Shown here one piece after another: positions 45,529 to 54,838 of a stretch of 64,000 nt of DNA. The DNA lies in NCBI GenBank assembly GCA_965199665.1, contig OZ241208.1, forward strand, positions 1,426,001 through 1,490,000, in the 5' to 3' direction. The notes below the pieces were generated by a model, which saw only the letters and a program-made list of their open reading frames with translations, did not search any database and was not told the DNA's origin. The DNA is from JAVVHH01 sp965199665 (GTDB lineage Bacteria > Pseudomonadota > Alphaproteobacteria > Acetobacterales > Acetobacteraceae). The position numbers were made by a program, and so were the translations under genes. Each line of letters opens with the position of its first letter. The first letter of the stretch is position 1.

Positions 45529-45881
45529 GGGTCTCTCCGCAGATCGGCCAAGCGCGCGCCCATCGCCTCGGGCACCTCGACCGGCAGGCCGAGAAGGAGG
45601 AACGAGTTGCTCTTGCCGTGGATGTCGAGGTTGAGGCTGGAATTGACGCCGCCCTCCAGCACCTCGTCGATGACGAAGTTCAGCGCCTGTAGATTGGACA
45701 GTTCGTAGCGCACCACCGCCGTGGCGCCGCGGTGGCGGAACAGGTCGTGCACCCGCTCGGGCGTCACCTGGTCCAGGATCAGCGGCCACAGTTCGGGATG
45801 GTAGGCGATCACGCTGACGTTCAGCCGGTTGCCCTTGTCGCCGGCGCGGGCATGCGCGAGTTCTTGCAGCAGGACCTTCAT
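45525..45881 (-). CDS. AtuA-related small subunit (DUF1446 C-terminal-like)
   Basis: A 118-aa protein starting at ATG 45881 (MKVLLQELAHARAGDKGNRLNVSVIAY). This corresponds to the small domain found fused or encoded next to AtuA/DUF1446 proteins (LAHARSGDKGNxxNIGV). It ends RLADLRRDP. Translational coupling is likely on both sides: ATGA overlaps link it to AtuA and to the binding protein. Confidence 0.82.
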   Translation of the reverse strand: MKVLLQELAHARAGDKGNRLNVSVIAYHPELWPLILDQVTPERVHDLFRHRGATAVVRYELSNLQALNFVIDEVLEGGVNSSLNLDIHGKSNSFLLLGLPVEVPEAMGARLADLRRDP

Positions 45882-47239
45882 GCGAAGCGGAACCGCGGCG
45901 ACACCCGGTCGCGCCCGATCAGGTAGGACACGGTACGGATTCGGTTGCGGATCTGCTGGCGCTGGCCGCCTCCGCCCGCCGGGCCGCAGCACAGCAGCGC
46001 CAATACTTCCTGCACGCCCTGTTCGACCGGGCGGCGTTCCCGCGCCGATACGGCCAGGCGAACGCGGATCTCCGGCGCTTCCGGTGCATCGGCCCCCAGC
46101 GAGCCGCCATCGTCGTCGAACACGGAAAGCGCGCCGATCAGGTCGAGCCGGCGCTTGACGGGGATCTGCCGCAAGGTGAGCCGGTCCGCGATCGTCTGCG
46201 CGGCGAGCTTGGCGCGGGCCATCGCGTTCGGCCCGGCATAGGATATCTCCGCCTCGCCGATCCAATCGCCTTCGAACGACACCGTCGTCTTCAGCGTAGG
46301 CGGTGCCGGGTGGCCGCGTGCGCCCTGCACCCGCACCCGGTCCGGCCCGTCCTCGGAGATCCGCACGCCGGTGACGTCCAGCGTCACGTCCGGGGTGAGG
46401 TAGGCGGCGGGGTCGTGCATCTCGTATAGGATCTGTTCGGTCACGGTGCGCTTGTCCACCCGCCCGCCCGTGCCGCCGGCCTTGGTGATGACGAACGAAC
46501 CATCGGCGCGGACCTCCGCGATCGGGAAGCCGATCTCGGCCGGGCGCGGCACGTCCTTGTAGCCGGGGTCGGCGAAGTAACCGCCGGTGACCTGCGAGCC
46601 GCATTCCAGCAGGTGTCCCGCGAGCGTGCCGGCGGCGAGGCGGTCGAGGTCATCCCACGCCCAGCCGAAATGGGCGGCGAGCGGCCCCAGTGCGAGCGCC
46701 GGGTCGGCCACGCGGCCGGTCACCACGATCTGCGCACCCGCCCGCAGCGCATCGGCAATCGGCTTGGCGCCGAGATACGCGTTGGCGGCGATCAGCGTCG
46801 CGTCCGGCTGCACCAGCCCGGCATCCGCCTCGAACACCGCATCGTTCTCGAGATCGATGGTGCCCGACACGTCATCGCCTTCCACGATCGCCACGCGAGG
46901 CTCCGGCAAGCCGCGCTCGGCCGCGAGCTGCTTGAGCCGGCGGGCGGCGGCCGGCGGGTTGGCGGCACCGAAATTGCCCACCACGGGGATGCCGGCGCGC
47001 AGGCAGCGGGGCAGGATCGGACCCACCAGCTCGTCGAGAAGCGGCTCGTAGCCGTGCTCCGGGTCGAGTCGGCGCGCGACGTGGCCGAGGGCCAGCGTGC
47101 GCTCGGCCAGCGTCTCGAACATGATGGCGCCGGGCCGGCCGGAGGCGGCGATGGCCTCCACGACCGAAACCGGCGCGTCGACGCGGTCGCCGGAAAAGCC
47201 CGCGCCGCAGCCCATCATGAATACGCCCGCGTCGCTCAT
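45878..47239 (-). CDS. AtuA-like protein, acyclic terpene utilisation family (DUF1446)
   Basis: A 453-aa protein from ATG 47239, which has AGGAGG 10 nt upstream. Typical features are GCGAGFSGDRVDAPVSVVEAI near the start, PVVGNFGAANPPAAARRLKQLA, LIAANAYLGAKPIADALRAGAQIVVTGRVADPALALGPLAAHFGW, and ECGSQVTGGYFADPG. AtuA is part of a citronellol/geraniol degradation pathway, but most family members act on other, unknown compounds. Without atuB-H genes here, terpene use is not supported. Confidence 0.85.
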   Translation of the reverse strand: MSDAGVFMMGCGAGFSGDRVDAPVSVVEAIAASGRPGAIMFETLAERTLALGHVARRLDPEHGYEPLLDELVGPILPRCLRAGIPVVGNFGAANPPAAARRLKQLAAERGLPEPRVAIVEGDDVSGTIDLENDAVFEADAGLVQPDATLIAANAYLGAKPIADALRAGAQIVVTGRVADPALALGPLAAHFGWAWDDLDRLAAGTLAGHLLECGSQVTGGYFADPGYKDVPRPAEIGFPIAEVRADGSFVITKAGGTGGRVDKRTVTEQILYEMHDPAAYLTPDVTLDVTGVRISEDGPDRVRVQGARGHPAPPTLKTTVSFEGDWIGEAEISYAGPNAMARAKLAAQTIADRLTLRQIPVKRRLDLIGALSVFDDDGGSLGADAPEAPEIRVRLAVSARERRPVEQGVQEVLALLCCGPAGGGGQRQQIRNRIRTVSYLIGRDRVSPRFRFA

Positions 47240-47352
47240 TGCCTTCGTTCCTCCTACCGAAGTTAGGGCGCGGGAGCGGCGGCGGGTCAAGCGACCTGCC
47301 GGCGTCGGCAATCAAACGTTGCGACGTCTCATGAAATGAGACATGAACGGCC

Positions 47353-48843
47353 ATGGATGGGCGTTATAAAATCGTGAATGCTGCTCGGTCCGCGACGGGG
47401 CGGGAGGTGTGGCTGTGGCTGGTCCTGTTCGTCAGTGCCGGCATCGCCCTTCGTGTCGGCGCAGCCATCCTGCTGCCGACCATCGAGCGTCCGGACGAGG
47501 TGTTCCAGAACCTCGAGCCGGCGCATCGGCTCTGGGCGGGCACCGGCGTCGTGTCGTGGGAATGGCGGGTTGGGATCCGCTCCTGGCTGTTTCCCGCGAT
47601 GCTGGCGGGCCTCGTCTCCGCCGCCGGGCATCTCGGCCTTCCCGATGGCACGGCGCTGCCTCTGATCTGGACCGCGTTGGCCTGCGTTTCGGCCGGCGTG
47701 ATCGTTGCCGGCGTCGGGCTCGGTTGGCGCCGGTTCGGTCGGACGGGCGCCCTGCTCTGCGGCTTGCTCACCGCGTTCTGGCCCGACCTCGTCTATTACG
47801 GACCCAAGACGCTGGGGGAGGTGCAGGCCGGCAACCTCGTCGTGGTCGCCGCCTTTCTCGCCGGCGACCCGGCGCGGCGGTCGCGGGGGCGGTTGTTCGC
47901 CATCGGAGTCCTGCTCGGCGCCGCCTTCGACCTCCGGTTCCAGTTGGCGCTGACGTTGCTGCTGATCGCCGGCTGGACCGCGCGCGCCGAGTTCCGCCGT
48001 GGCTGGCTCCCGCTCGTCGCCGGTGCAGCCATCCCGCTTGTGCTGCTGGGCGCGGTCGATTGGTGGACGCTCGGTTCGCCGTTCCAGTCGGTGTGGAAGA
48101 ACATCCAGGTCAACCTCCTGGAGCACCGCGCCACCGAATACGGGGCGATGCCGATTTACAAATACGTCTCCTTCATCGTGACCCGGAACGGGGCGGCGTG
48201 CCTCGCCATGGCGGGCCTGTTCATCTACGGCACCCGCGCGGCCCCGCTGATGGCGCTGACCGCGATCAGCGTCGTCCTGTTCCATTCGGCGATCACGCAC
48301 AAGGAAATCAGCTTCGTCTACGCAGCGCTGCCCTGCGCCATCGTGACGATCGGTCTGGGCGCGGCCCGCGTCGTCGACGGCCTGCAGCGATGGTTGCGTC
48401 ACCCCCCGCGGCCTGCGCGGGCCGCCGCCGCCGCCGCGCTCCTGACACTGGCGACCATCGTCCTGGTCGACCTGTCGGAGCAGCCCTTCGCGGCCACGCC
48501 GATCCGCGCCGACCTCACGACGTTTTACCGCGAGGTCCGTGGCAAGCCCGATCTTTGCGGACTCGGCCTGGTTTCGACCGATCGGCCCTTCTGGTTCCTC
48601 AGCGGCGGTTACAGCTTCCTCGGCCGCCCGGTGCCGATCTACCTGGCGCGCTCGCCGGCGGACCTCGCCGAAAGCCGCGAGGGATTCAACTACGCCATTG
48701 CGCAGCGCGCCAGCGTGCCGGCCCTGTCGGGCTATGCGACGCTGCGTTGTGGCGCGGAGCTGTGCCTGCTGCATCGGCCCGAGCCCTGCGCCCCGTCGGC
48801 CGAGCACGAATTCTCCCGCGAGTTGGCCCGGTCCGACATGTAG
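47353..48843 (+). CDS. polytopic membrane glycosyltransferase, GT22 (ALG/PIG mannosyltransferase)-like
   Basis: A 496-aa integral membrane protein with about 9-10 hydrophobic segments between residues 18 and 370. The first periplasmic loop carries PDEVFQNLEPAHRLWAGTGVVSWEWR, close to the H/PDE-x-FQ-x-EPAH motif of eukaryotic GT22 mannosyltransferases (ALG9, PIG-B), which use dolichyl-phosphate-mannose. A soluble C-terminal tail with several cysteines follows. Donor and acceptor are unknown. It diverges from the AtuA operon and converges on the FUSC gene. Confidence 0.75.
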   Translation: MDGRYKIVNAARSATGREVWLWLVLFVSAGIALRVGAAILLPTIERPDEVFQNLEPAHRLWAGTGVVSWEWRVGIRSWLFPAMLAGLVSAAGHLGLPDGTALPLIWTALACVSAGVIVAGVGLGWRRFGRTGALLCGLLTAFWPDLVYYGPKTLGEVQAGNLVVVAAFLAGDPARRSRGRLFAIGVLLGAAFDLRFQLALTLLLIAGWTARAEFRRGWLPLVAGAAIPLVLLGAVDWWTLGSPFQSVWKNIQVNLLEHRATEYGAMPIYKYVSFIVTRNGAACLAMAGLFIYGTRAAPLMALTAISVVLFHSAITHKEISFVYAALPCAIVTIGLGAARVVDGLQRWLRHPPRPARAAAAAALLTLATIVLVDLSEQPFAATPIRADLTTFYREVRGKPDLCGLGLVSTDRPFWFLSGGYSFLGRPVPIYLARSPADLAESREGFNYAIAQRASVPALSGYATLRCGAELCLLHRPEPCAPSAEHEFSRELARSDM

Positions 48844-48856
48844 GCGGCCACGTCCG

Positions 48857-50818
48857 TCAGGAGTCGAGCGTGTAGGCGTCGTAGGCGCGGAGCGAGCGAC
48901 GCTGCTCCATGGTCGTGATGGCGCGCTCGAGTTGGGCAACGGCGTCGAGCGCCGGGTCCGCGGCCGAAGGCGCGGCAGGCGCAGGCTCGTCTTGGGCCAG
49001 CGCCTCTAGCCGTTGCGCGGCCCGTTGCAGGCGTCCGGTGTCGACCGATTCGGCACTGGAGGCGGCCTCCGCAGCGACCACACGGGTCCAGTGCACGCAG
49101 TCGAGCAGGGCGGAGAGGGGACGCTCGATCGGCGGCCGACGGACCAGCGCGCGGGTGGCCGTCACGGGCGCCAGGGCGAGGCGGAGGTCGGCGAGCATCC
49201 GATCCACCTGCCGCATCGCCGCGCTCGGCGACGCCGCATCGCCGTCCCGCACCGCTGCGCTGGCCTGCACGGCCGCGGCCAAGGCGGTCAGCACGGCCCG
49301 CCCGGCGCCGCGGACGCGCTTGGTAGTGGAGTCCGGCAGCACGAAGGCCGCCACGACGATCGCCGCGGCCGCCCCGATCGCGGTTTCCTCCAGCCGCAGC
49401 AGCAGCACCGTTTCCAGCGGTGCGCCGAGCATGCCGTAGAGCAGGCCGAGCATGACGGTGACGAAGAAGATCCCCAGCGTGTAGGAGATCATGAAGGTGT
49501 AATACATGCCGAAGATCGAGAGCAGCAGCACCCCCGCCTCGATGGGCCCGTCTCCCTTCAGCGTGAGGGCGATCAGCAGGCCGCTGACGATCCCGAGCAG
49601 CGTGCCGGCCAGGCGCTGCACGCCCTTGTAGATCGTTTCGCCGCGCGATCGGACGTTGAGGAACACGACGTAGACGGTGATCACCGCCCAGAACCAGCGC
49701 TGCGGCGAGAGCGCCATGCCGCCCGCCATCGCCAGCCCGGCCGCCAAGGTGACCCGCGCCGACAACCGCCAGGCGAGCGGACCGCGCGGCGCGGGCGGGG
49801 CAGGGGGGGGCGCCGCCGCCGCACCCTGCTCCCGCAGAGCCTGGTTGAGCAGGAACACCGCTTGCCCGAGACCGACCAGCATGGCGATCAGCGTGTTGGG
49901 CTGGTAGTTGTCCGGCGCCGTGCTGTAGCGGCCGCCGCGCGCGACCCGCCGCGCATGCAGCGCAAGGCGGCGCGACCACCTTTCGTCGAGTTTTTCGTCG
50001 CGAAGGTGCGCCGTCTCCAGGTGATGCGTCAGCCGCGCGGTCCAGAGTTCGACGTCGACCAGGCGGGAGCGGACCGTGCCGGCCGCGCCGGGCTCGAAAA
50101 AGGCGAGCTGGTCGTCGGCGACCAGGGCCGCCTGGTTGAGTTGCGACACGGCCCGGCGCAGGGCGCCGGCATCGGCCACCTCGCCATTGCCGAGCGCGTG
50201 GGCTTGGCGGATCACCTGCGCCGCCCGCGCCTGCACGGCCGCCACACTGCGGCGCAACGTGGCGGCCGCGTCCATCGGCACGATCACGAAGCAGGCCAAG
50301 GCGATCACCGGCAAGGAAAGCAGCAGCGACGCCATCTGTAGCGGCAGCGTCGCGGGCGGCAATTCCAGGTAGAGGCCGACATAGGTGACGATCACCGCGA
50401 CCAGGCCGAGCCCGATCGCGCGCGGATCGACCGGGCCGAACAGGAAGCACAGGAACACCAGCAGCAGGAACACGCTGTCGCCCGCCGGGCCGTGCCCGTG
50501 CAGCAGCGTCGTGCCGACCGTCGCGATCAGCGCGGGAAGCACCAGCATCAGCAGCGTTTGCTGCCGCTGGACCCGGGTCGGCTCGCGCATCAGGAACGGC
50601 GCCATCATGCTGAGCGTGATGCCGCCGGCGCACTCCACCGGGTCGAAGCCGAACCAGCGCCCGGCCATCACCGCCACCAGCGTCGTCAAGAAGACGGACA
50701 GCGTGCCGCGGACCGCCATCTGCAGGCGGAGCAGCCCTTGGTCGCTGGCGGCGAAGGCGTCGCGCAGGGACGCCCAGTCGAGGCGGGAGCGCAGCGGGGG
50801 GCTTCGCACTTGCAGCAT
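48857..50818 (-). CDS. FUSC family membrane protein (aromatic acid exporter-like)
   Basis: A 653-aa protein with two sets of transmembrane helices (about residues 25-180 and 345-510) separated and followed by cytoplasmic helical regions. This is the two-part layout of FUSC/YccC/AaeB efflux proteins. LAWRLSARVTLAAGLAMAGGMALSPQRWFWAVITVYVVFLNVRSRGETIYKGVQRLAGTLLG is the characteristic second FUSC block. No membrane-fusion partner (AaeA) is adjacent. It starts 40 bp after the AidB-like gene on the same strand. Confidence 0.88.
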   Translation of the reverse strand: MLQVRSPPLRSRLDWASLRDAFAASDQGLLRLQMAVRGTLSVFLTTLVAVMAGRWFGFDPVECAGGITLSMMAPFLMREPTRVQRQQTLLMLVLPALIATVGTTLLHGHGPAGDSVFLLLVFLCFLFGPVDPRAIGLGLVAVIVTYVGLYLELPPATLPLQMASLLLSLPVIALACFVIVPMDAAATLRRSVAAVQARAAQVIRQAHALGNGEVADAGALRRAVSQLNQAALVADDQLAFFEPGAAGTVRSRLVDVELWTARLTHHLETAHLRDEKLDERWSRRLALHARRVARGGRYSTAPDNYQPNTLIAMLVGLGQAVFLLNQALREQGAAAAPPPAPPAPRGPLAWRLSARVTLAAGLAMAGGMALSPQRWFWAVITVYVVFLNVRSRGETIYKGVQRLAGTLLGIVSGLLIALTLKGDGPIEAGVLLLSIFGMYYTFMISYTLGIFFVTVMLGLLYGMLGAPLETVLLLRLEETAIGAAAAIVVAAFVLPDSTTKRVRGAGRAVLTALAAAVQASAAVRDGDAASPSAAMRQVDRMLADLRLALAPVTATRALVRRPPIERPLSALLDCVHWTRVVAAEAASSAESVDTGRLQRAAQRLEALAQDEPAPAAPSAADPALDAVAQLERAITTMEQRRSLRAYDAYTLDS

Positions 50819-50857
50819 GGCGGCACCCTAGTCCAGTGCCGGGCGCGACTGAAACCC

Positions 50858-52495
50858 TTACCGCAACGGATCGTGCGGCAGCACGCGATAGTGCAGCACG
50901 TCGAGCGCCAACCGGTGCCGCGCCGGGTCGGCCAGCGCGTCGGCCTCCCAGGCGAGCGCCACCGCCGTCGTGAGGTGATACAGGGCGGAGGCCGCCTGGC
51001 GGGTCAGGCTCGGGTCCGTTTGGGCGCGCTCGACCAGGGCGGCCGCGGCGCCGATCGCGTCGGCCGCGCCCTCCAGCGGGGCGCGCTCGAGTTGGCCGGC
51101 CAGATGCGCCCGCAACGCCGCCAGCGCGTTCTCCCGCGTCACCGCGCGGATCACGTCCAGCGCGACGACGTTGCTGGTGCCCTCCCAGATCGAGCCGAGA
51201 TGGGCGTCGCGCAGCAGCCGGGCATCCGGCCATTCCTCGATGTAGCCGCAGCCGCCGCGCACCTCCATCGCGTCGCCCGTCACCCGGCGCGCGTCGCGGC
51301 AGGCGCGGAACTTCAGCAGCGGCGTCAGAATGCGGAGCAGCGCGTAGGCGCCGGGCTCGCCGGCATCGGAGCGGCGCAGCGCGTCGGCCGTTTGCAGCAT
51401 CATCGTCCGCGCCTGTTCGGTGGGCAGCGCGAGCTTGGCGAGTTGGCGCTGCATCAGCGGCATGTCGACGAGGCGGCGGCCGAACGCTTCCCGATGCTGG
51501 GCGACGTAGGTCGCCTCCGTCAGCGCGCGGCGCATCAGCCCGGCAGCGCGCACCCCGTTGGATAGGCGCGAATTGTTGACCATGTCGGCCATCTGCCGGA
51601 ACCCGGCGCCCGGCACCTCCCGCGGGTCGTCGCCCACCAGATAGGCCAGCGCGCCATCGAGCCGGATCTCGCCGGACGCCATCGAGCGCGTGCCGAGCTT
51701 GTCCTTCAACCGCACGATGCGGACGGCGTTGCGCGTGCCGTCGGGCCGTTCGCGCGGCAGCAGGAACAAGCCGACCGACTTGAGTCCGGCCGGTGCCCCC
51801 GCGGGCCGGGCCAGCACCATGGCGAGGCCGGCATCGGGGTTGGAGCAGAACCATTTGTCACCGGTCAGGCACCACGTGCCATCCTGTGCCGGCTCGGCGA
51901 CCACGGCGGTGGCGCCCACGTCGGAGCCGGCGCCCTGCTCCGTCATGAACATCGCGCCCTGGCTCATCTCGTCCAGATCGGCGCTGAGCAGGGCCGGCAG
52001 ATGCTGCGCGACCAGCGCGGGGGCGCCGAACTTGCGCAACGTGCGGCTGAGGCTGTCGGTCATGCTGACCGGGCAGAGCAGACCGAATTCGGCTTGCGCG
52101 AACAGGTAGGTCAGCAGGTATTTGGCCGCCGGCGGCATCGGCGCGGGCCAGCCGAGCACGCCGCCGCGATGCGACAGGGCGGCCAGGCCGAACTCTCCAA
52201 AGGCCAGTCGCTCCATCTCGCGATACGCGGGATGCTTGTCGATCGACTGGATGTCCTCGCCACGGCGGGTCCGCGGGCGCAGCCGGGGCGGATTGCGATC
52301 CGCCTCGCCGGCCAGGGCATCGAGCGACGCACCGGCCAACCCGCCGAGCCGGTCCAGATGCGGTAGGAGGTGCTCGGCCAGATCGGCGGGCAGGTAAAGC
52401 CGGGCGAGGGAAGCGAGCGCCGGGTCGGCGCGGAACAGGTTCAGCCCGGCGCTGTCCGGAACGGCGCTCTCGGCCGTGATGCGGCTGCCGTCCAT
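50858..52495 (-). CDS. acyl-CoA dehydrogenase family protein, AidB-like
   Basis: A 545-aa flavoprotein longer than ordinary acyl-CoA dehydrogenases, in the AidB/ACAD11-like range. FAD-binding features are MTEQGAGSDVGAT, GDKWFCSNPDAG and RGGCGYIEEWPDARLLRDAHLGSIWEGTSNVVALDV. AidB in E. coli is part of the adaptive response to alkylation. Here the operon partner is a LivK-like binding protein, so a catabolic substrate is equally possible. The stop of that gene is one base before this ATG. Confidence 0.86.
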   Translation of the reverse strand: MDGSRITAESAVPDSAGLNLFRADPALASLARLYLPADLAEHLLPHLDRLGGLAGASLDALAGEADRNPPRLRPRTRRGEDIQSIDKHPAYREMERLAFGEFGLAALSHRGGVLGWPAPMPPAAKYLLTYLFAQAEFGLLCPVSMTDSLSRTLRKFGAPALVAQHLPALLSADLDEMSQGAMFMTEQGAGSDVGATAVVAEPAQDGTWCLTGDKWFCSNPDAGLAMVLARPAGAPAGLKSVGLFLLPRERPDGTRNAVRIVRLKDKLGTRSMASGEIRLDGALAYLVGDDPREVPGAGFRQMADMVNNSRLSNGVRAAGLMRRALTEATYVAQHREAFGRRLVDMPLMQRQLAKLALPTEQARTMMLQTADALRRSDAGEPGAYALLRILTPLLKFRACRDARRVTGDAMEVRGGCGYIEEWPDARLLRDAHLGSIWEGTSNVVALDVIRAVTRENALAALRAHLAGQLERAPLEGAADAIGAAAALVERAQTDPSLTRQAASALYHLTTAVALAWEADALADPARHRLALDVLHYRVLPHDPLR

Positions 52496-52496
52496 C

Positions 52497-53717
52497 TCAG
52501 CCCCGCACGATGGGGCAGGCGTTCTCGCTCAGTGGCCGGTAGGCGTCCGCGCCGGCCGTGGTCGCCACGACGTCGAAGATGTCCCACGGCGCGTGACTCT
52601 CCGCCGGCTTCTTGGCGCGCAACAGGTGCAGGTCGGCCAGGAAGCGGCCATCGGCGCGGATGCTCGCGGCGCCGAAGCAATCGTCGTCGGTCGGCATGGC
52701 CTTCATCGCGGCGATGGCAGCGCGGCCGGACCGGACCGACTCCGGACCGTTGGCGGCGGCAACCTTCATCCAATGCAGCGTCGCCGCGTAGCAGCCGGCA
52801 TGCAGGCTGGACGGCCAGTTGCCGTTGGTCTTGGGCGTGAAGCGCTTGGTGAATGCGCGTGTCCGTTCGTTCAGGTCCCAGTAGAACGGCTCGGAAAGGT
52901 ATAGTCCTTCGGCGATCGGCAGGCCCATCGCGTGCACTTCCGTGATGAAGCCGAACATGGCGGCGACGGTCACGGTCGTGTTGAGGCCGAACTCGTGGGC
53001 CTGCTTGACCGCGTTCTCCATGTCGCCGCCGGTGCTGCAGATGGCGACCACGTCGGCGCCGCTGGTCTGCGCGGCGAGCAGGTAGGCGGCGAAATCCGTC
53101 GTGCCGGGGAACGGGTATCGCACGCTGCCGAGCACCTCGCCCCCGCCGTCGCGCACCACGTTGCGGACCTCGGCCTCGAGCGTCTGGCCGAACACGTAAT
53201 CGGCCACGATGAGATACCACTTCTTCTTGCCCTGCTTGAGCACGGCGCCGCCGGTCGAGTGCGCGTTGCCATAGGTATCGGGCGCGAAGTGAACGCTGTT
53301 GGGGTTGCACCATTTGCCTGTCAGGTCGGCCGACGCGGCGCCGCTGATGAGCAGCGTCTTGTCACGCTCGATCACGAGGCTGCGCACCGCGAGCGCGATA
53401 GCGGTGTTGTTGACGTCGGCCACGGCATCGACCCCGTCGCGATCGAACCAGGAGCGGGCCACCGCGGCGCCGATGTCGGGCTTCTGCTGGTGATCGGCGG
53501 CGAGCACCTCGACGTGGAAGCCGTGGGTTTCCGGCGCGAAATCCTCGATCGCCTGCTTGGCGGCCAGCACGGAGGTCGGGCCGGAATTGTCGCGATACTG
53601 GCCGGACAGATCGGTCAGCACGCCGAGGCGCAAGGTGGGCATTGTTTGCGCGGTCGCGCGCCGGGCCAGTGTGGGCGCGGCGAGCGCACCGACGATGAGT
53701 TGCCGCCGATCGAGCAT
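52497..53717 (-). CDS. ABC importer substrate-binding protein, LivK/branched-chain amino acid type
   Basis: A 406-aa periplasmic protein with an N-terminal signal (MLDRRQLIVGALAAPTLARRATAQT). The domain is a type I periplasmic-binding fold (LRLGVLTDLSGQYRDNSGPTSVLAAKQAIEDF, GVDAVADVNNTAIALAV, YGNAHSTGGAVLKQG). Such proteins are orphan in many Acetobacteraceae and bind amino acids or aromatic acids. No livFGHM genes are present. Its stop and the next gene's ATG are one base apart. Confidence 0.86.
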   Translation of the reverse strand: MLDRRQLIVGALAAPTLARRATAQTMPTLRLGVLTDLSGQYRDNSGPTSVLAAKQAIEDFAPETHGFHVEVLAADHQQKPDIGAAVARSWFDRDGVDAVADVNNTAIALAVRSLVIERDKTLLISGAASADLTGKWCNPNSVHFAPDTYGNAHSTGGAVLKQGKKKWYLIVADYVFGQTLEAEVRNVVRDGGGEVLGSVRYPFPGTTDFAAYLLAAQTSGADVVAICSTGGDMENAVKQAHEFGLNTTVTVAAMFGFITEVHAMGLPIAEGLYLSEPFYWDLNERTRAFTKRFTPKTNGNWPSSLHAGCYAATLHWMKVAAANGPESVRSGRAAIAAMKAMPTDDDCFGAASIRADGRFLADLHLLRAKKPAESHAPWDIFDVVATTAGADAYRPLSENACPIVRG

Positions 53718-53805
53718 GGAAGTCCTCCCGTTATCGGGGCAAGGCTACCACGACGAGGTGCCGGCGCGCGAAAGCCGCCCGGTAGCGACCGGGCGCGGCG
53801 GGCCG

Positions 53806-54009
53806 CTACCGGGGCGACGCGTCCGAGCGGTAATTGGGATCGTGCACCACCACGCGGTCGCCTTGATGCGCGTTGGCCATGCCTTCCAGCATTGCCGTCA
53901 CGTCCTGCAACACGCGCTCGACGTAGTCCGGTCGATCTCGCATCGGATTATAGGTGGTGGGGGTGCAGGCCGAGCAGAGAAGCAGCATTGGGAACAGGAT
54001 CCGGTGCAA
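53806..54009 (-). CDS. small lipoprotein, unknown function
   Basis: About 67 residues from TTG 54009, which has AGGAG 8 nt upstream; GTG 54015 and ATG 53988 are alternatives. The start MHRILFPMLLLCSAC ends in an LCSAC lipobox, so the protein is probably a lipoprotein. The mature part TPTTYNPMRDRPDYVERVLQDVTAMLEGMANAHQGDRVVVHDPNY has one amphipathic helix. No family is recognised. It diverges from the Crp/Fnr gene (114 bp between start codons). Confidence 0.6.
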   Translation of the reverse strand: MHRILFPMLLLCSACTPTTYNPMRDRPDYVERVLQDVTAMLEGMANAHQGDRVVVHDPNYRSDASPR

Positions 54010-54123
54010 CGTCACAACTCCTGCGAGAGCGACCCAATTGTTAACGGAGGCCCGGCGGGACGTGAAGCAGCCTTGCGCGGCGGGCTGGCGCCGGGCTTGA
54101 TGTGACATCAACGGCAGAGTGTC

Positions 54124-54828
54124 ATGTCCGCGAGGCTCGTCACCGCCCTGGCTCGACACGCCTTTTTCGCTGGCGCGCCCGCGGCGGTGATGGACAATCT
54201 CGCGCTGCACGTGCGCTGGCTGGAGGTCGAGCCGGATCAACTCGTGCTCGATTTCGAAGACACCACCACCGACGTCTACTTCATCGTCAAGGGCCAGGTC
54301 CGCGTCCTCCTCCATACCGGCAGCGGCGAGCGGACCCAGATACTCGGCGATTTCGCCGCGGGCGACGTGGTGGGCGAGATGGCGGCGATCGACGGCGTGC
54401 CGCGATCGGCGCGGATCGAGACGCTGGTCCGGACGGAGATGTGCATGCTGCCGGGGCCCGTCTTCATCGGCGCGGCGGTCGCCTCGCGCGAGATCGGCTT
54501 GCGGCTGATGCGGCTGCTGGCGTCGCGTATCCGGTCGCAGAACCGGCGCTTGCTGGAGATCACGGCGCTGCCGATTCGGCTGCGGCTGCTTGCGGAGTTG
54601 TTGCGCCTCAGCCGGTCGAAGGCGGACGGCTCGCGGATCCTGAGCCCCTTGCCGACGCAGGAGGAACTGGCCTCGCGCATCGGCGCCCGGCGCGAGACCA
54701 TCTCGCGCGAGATCGCGGCCCTGGCCGAAGCGGGGCTCGTCCGGCGCGAACGCAATGTCCTGATCCTGCCGGACCCGGTGGGCTCGCAAGCCACCGTCGA
54801 TAATGGCCTGGAGCGGCCCCGCACCTGA
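54124..54828 (+). CDS. Crp/Fnr family transcriptional regulator
   Basis: A 234-aa regulator: an N-terminal cyclic-nucleotide-type beta-roll (DVYFIVKGQVRVLLHTGSGERTQILGDFAAGDVVGEMAAIDGVPRSARIETL) and a C-terminal winged helix (LPTQEELASRIGARRETISREIAALAEAGLVRRE). The GEMAAIDGVPRSAR stretch resembles the cAMP-binding phosphate cassette. Lacking the N-terminal cysteines of FNR, it is unlikely to hold an iron-sulfur cluster. Neighbours do not show its targets. Confidence 0.9.
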   Translation: MSARLVTALARHAFFAGAPAAVMDNLALHVRWLEVEPDQLVLDFEDTTTDVYFIVKGQVRVLLHTGSGERTQILGDFAAGDVVGEMAAIDGVPRSARIETLVRTEMCMLPGPVFIGAAVASREIGLRLMRLLASRIRSQNRRLLEITALPIRLRLLAELLRLSRSKADGSRILSPLPTQEELASRIGARRETISREIAALAEAGLVRRERNVLILPDPVGSQATVDNGLERPRT

Positions 54829-54838
54829 CCCGCGCGGC

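Noticed and set aside
45878..47239. Assigning a terpene (citronellol/geraniol) degradation pathway to the AtuA operon
   Set aside because: The other atu genes are missing and most DUF1446 proteins act outside terpene breakdown.
48732..51854. A 1040-codon open frame antisense to the FUSC and AidB-like genes
   Set aside because: Its translation is Arg/Ala/Gly-rich with no family motifs, and it overlaps two clearly recognisable genes. Long antisense frames are common in GC-rich DNA.
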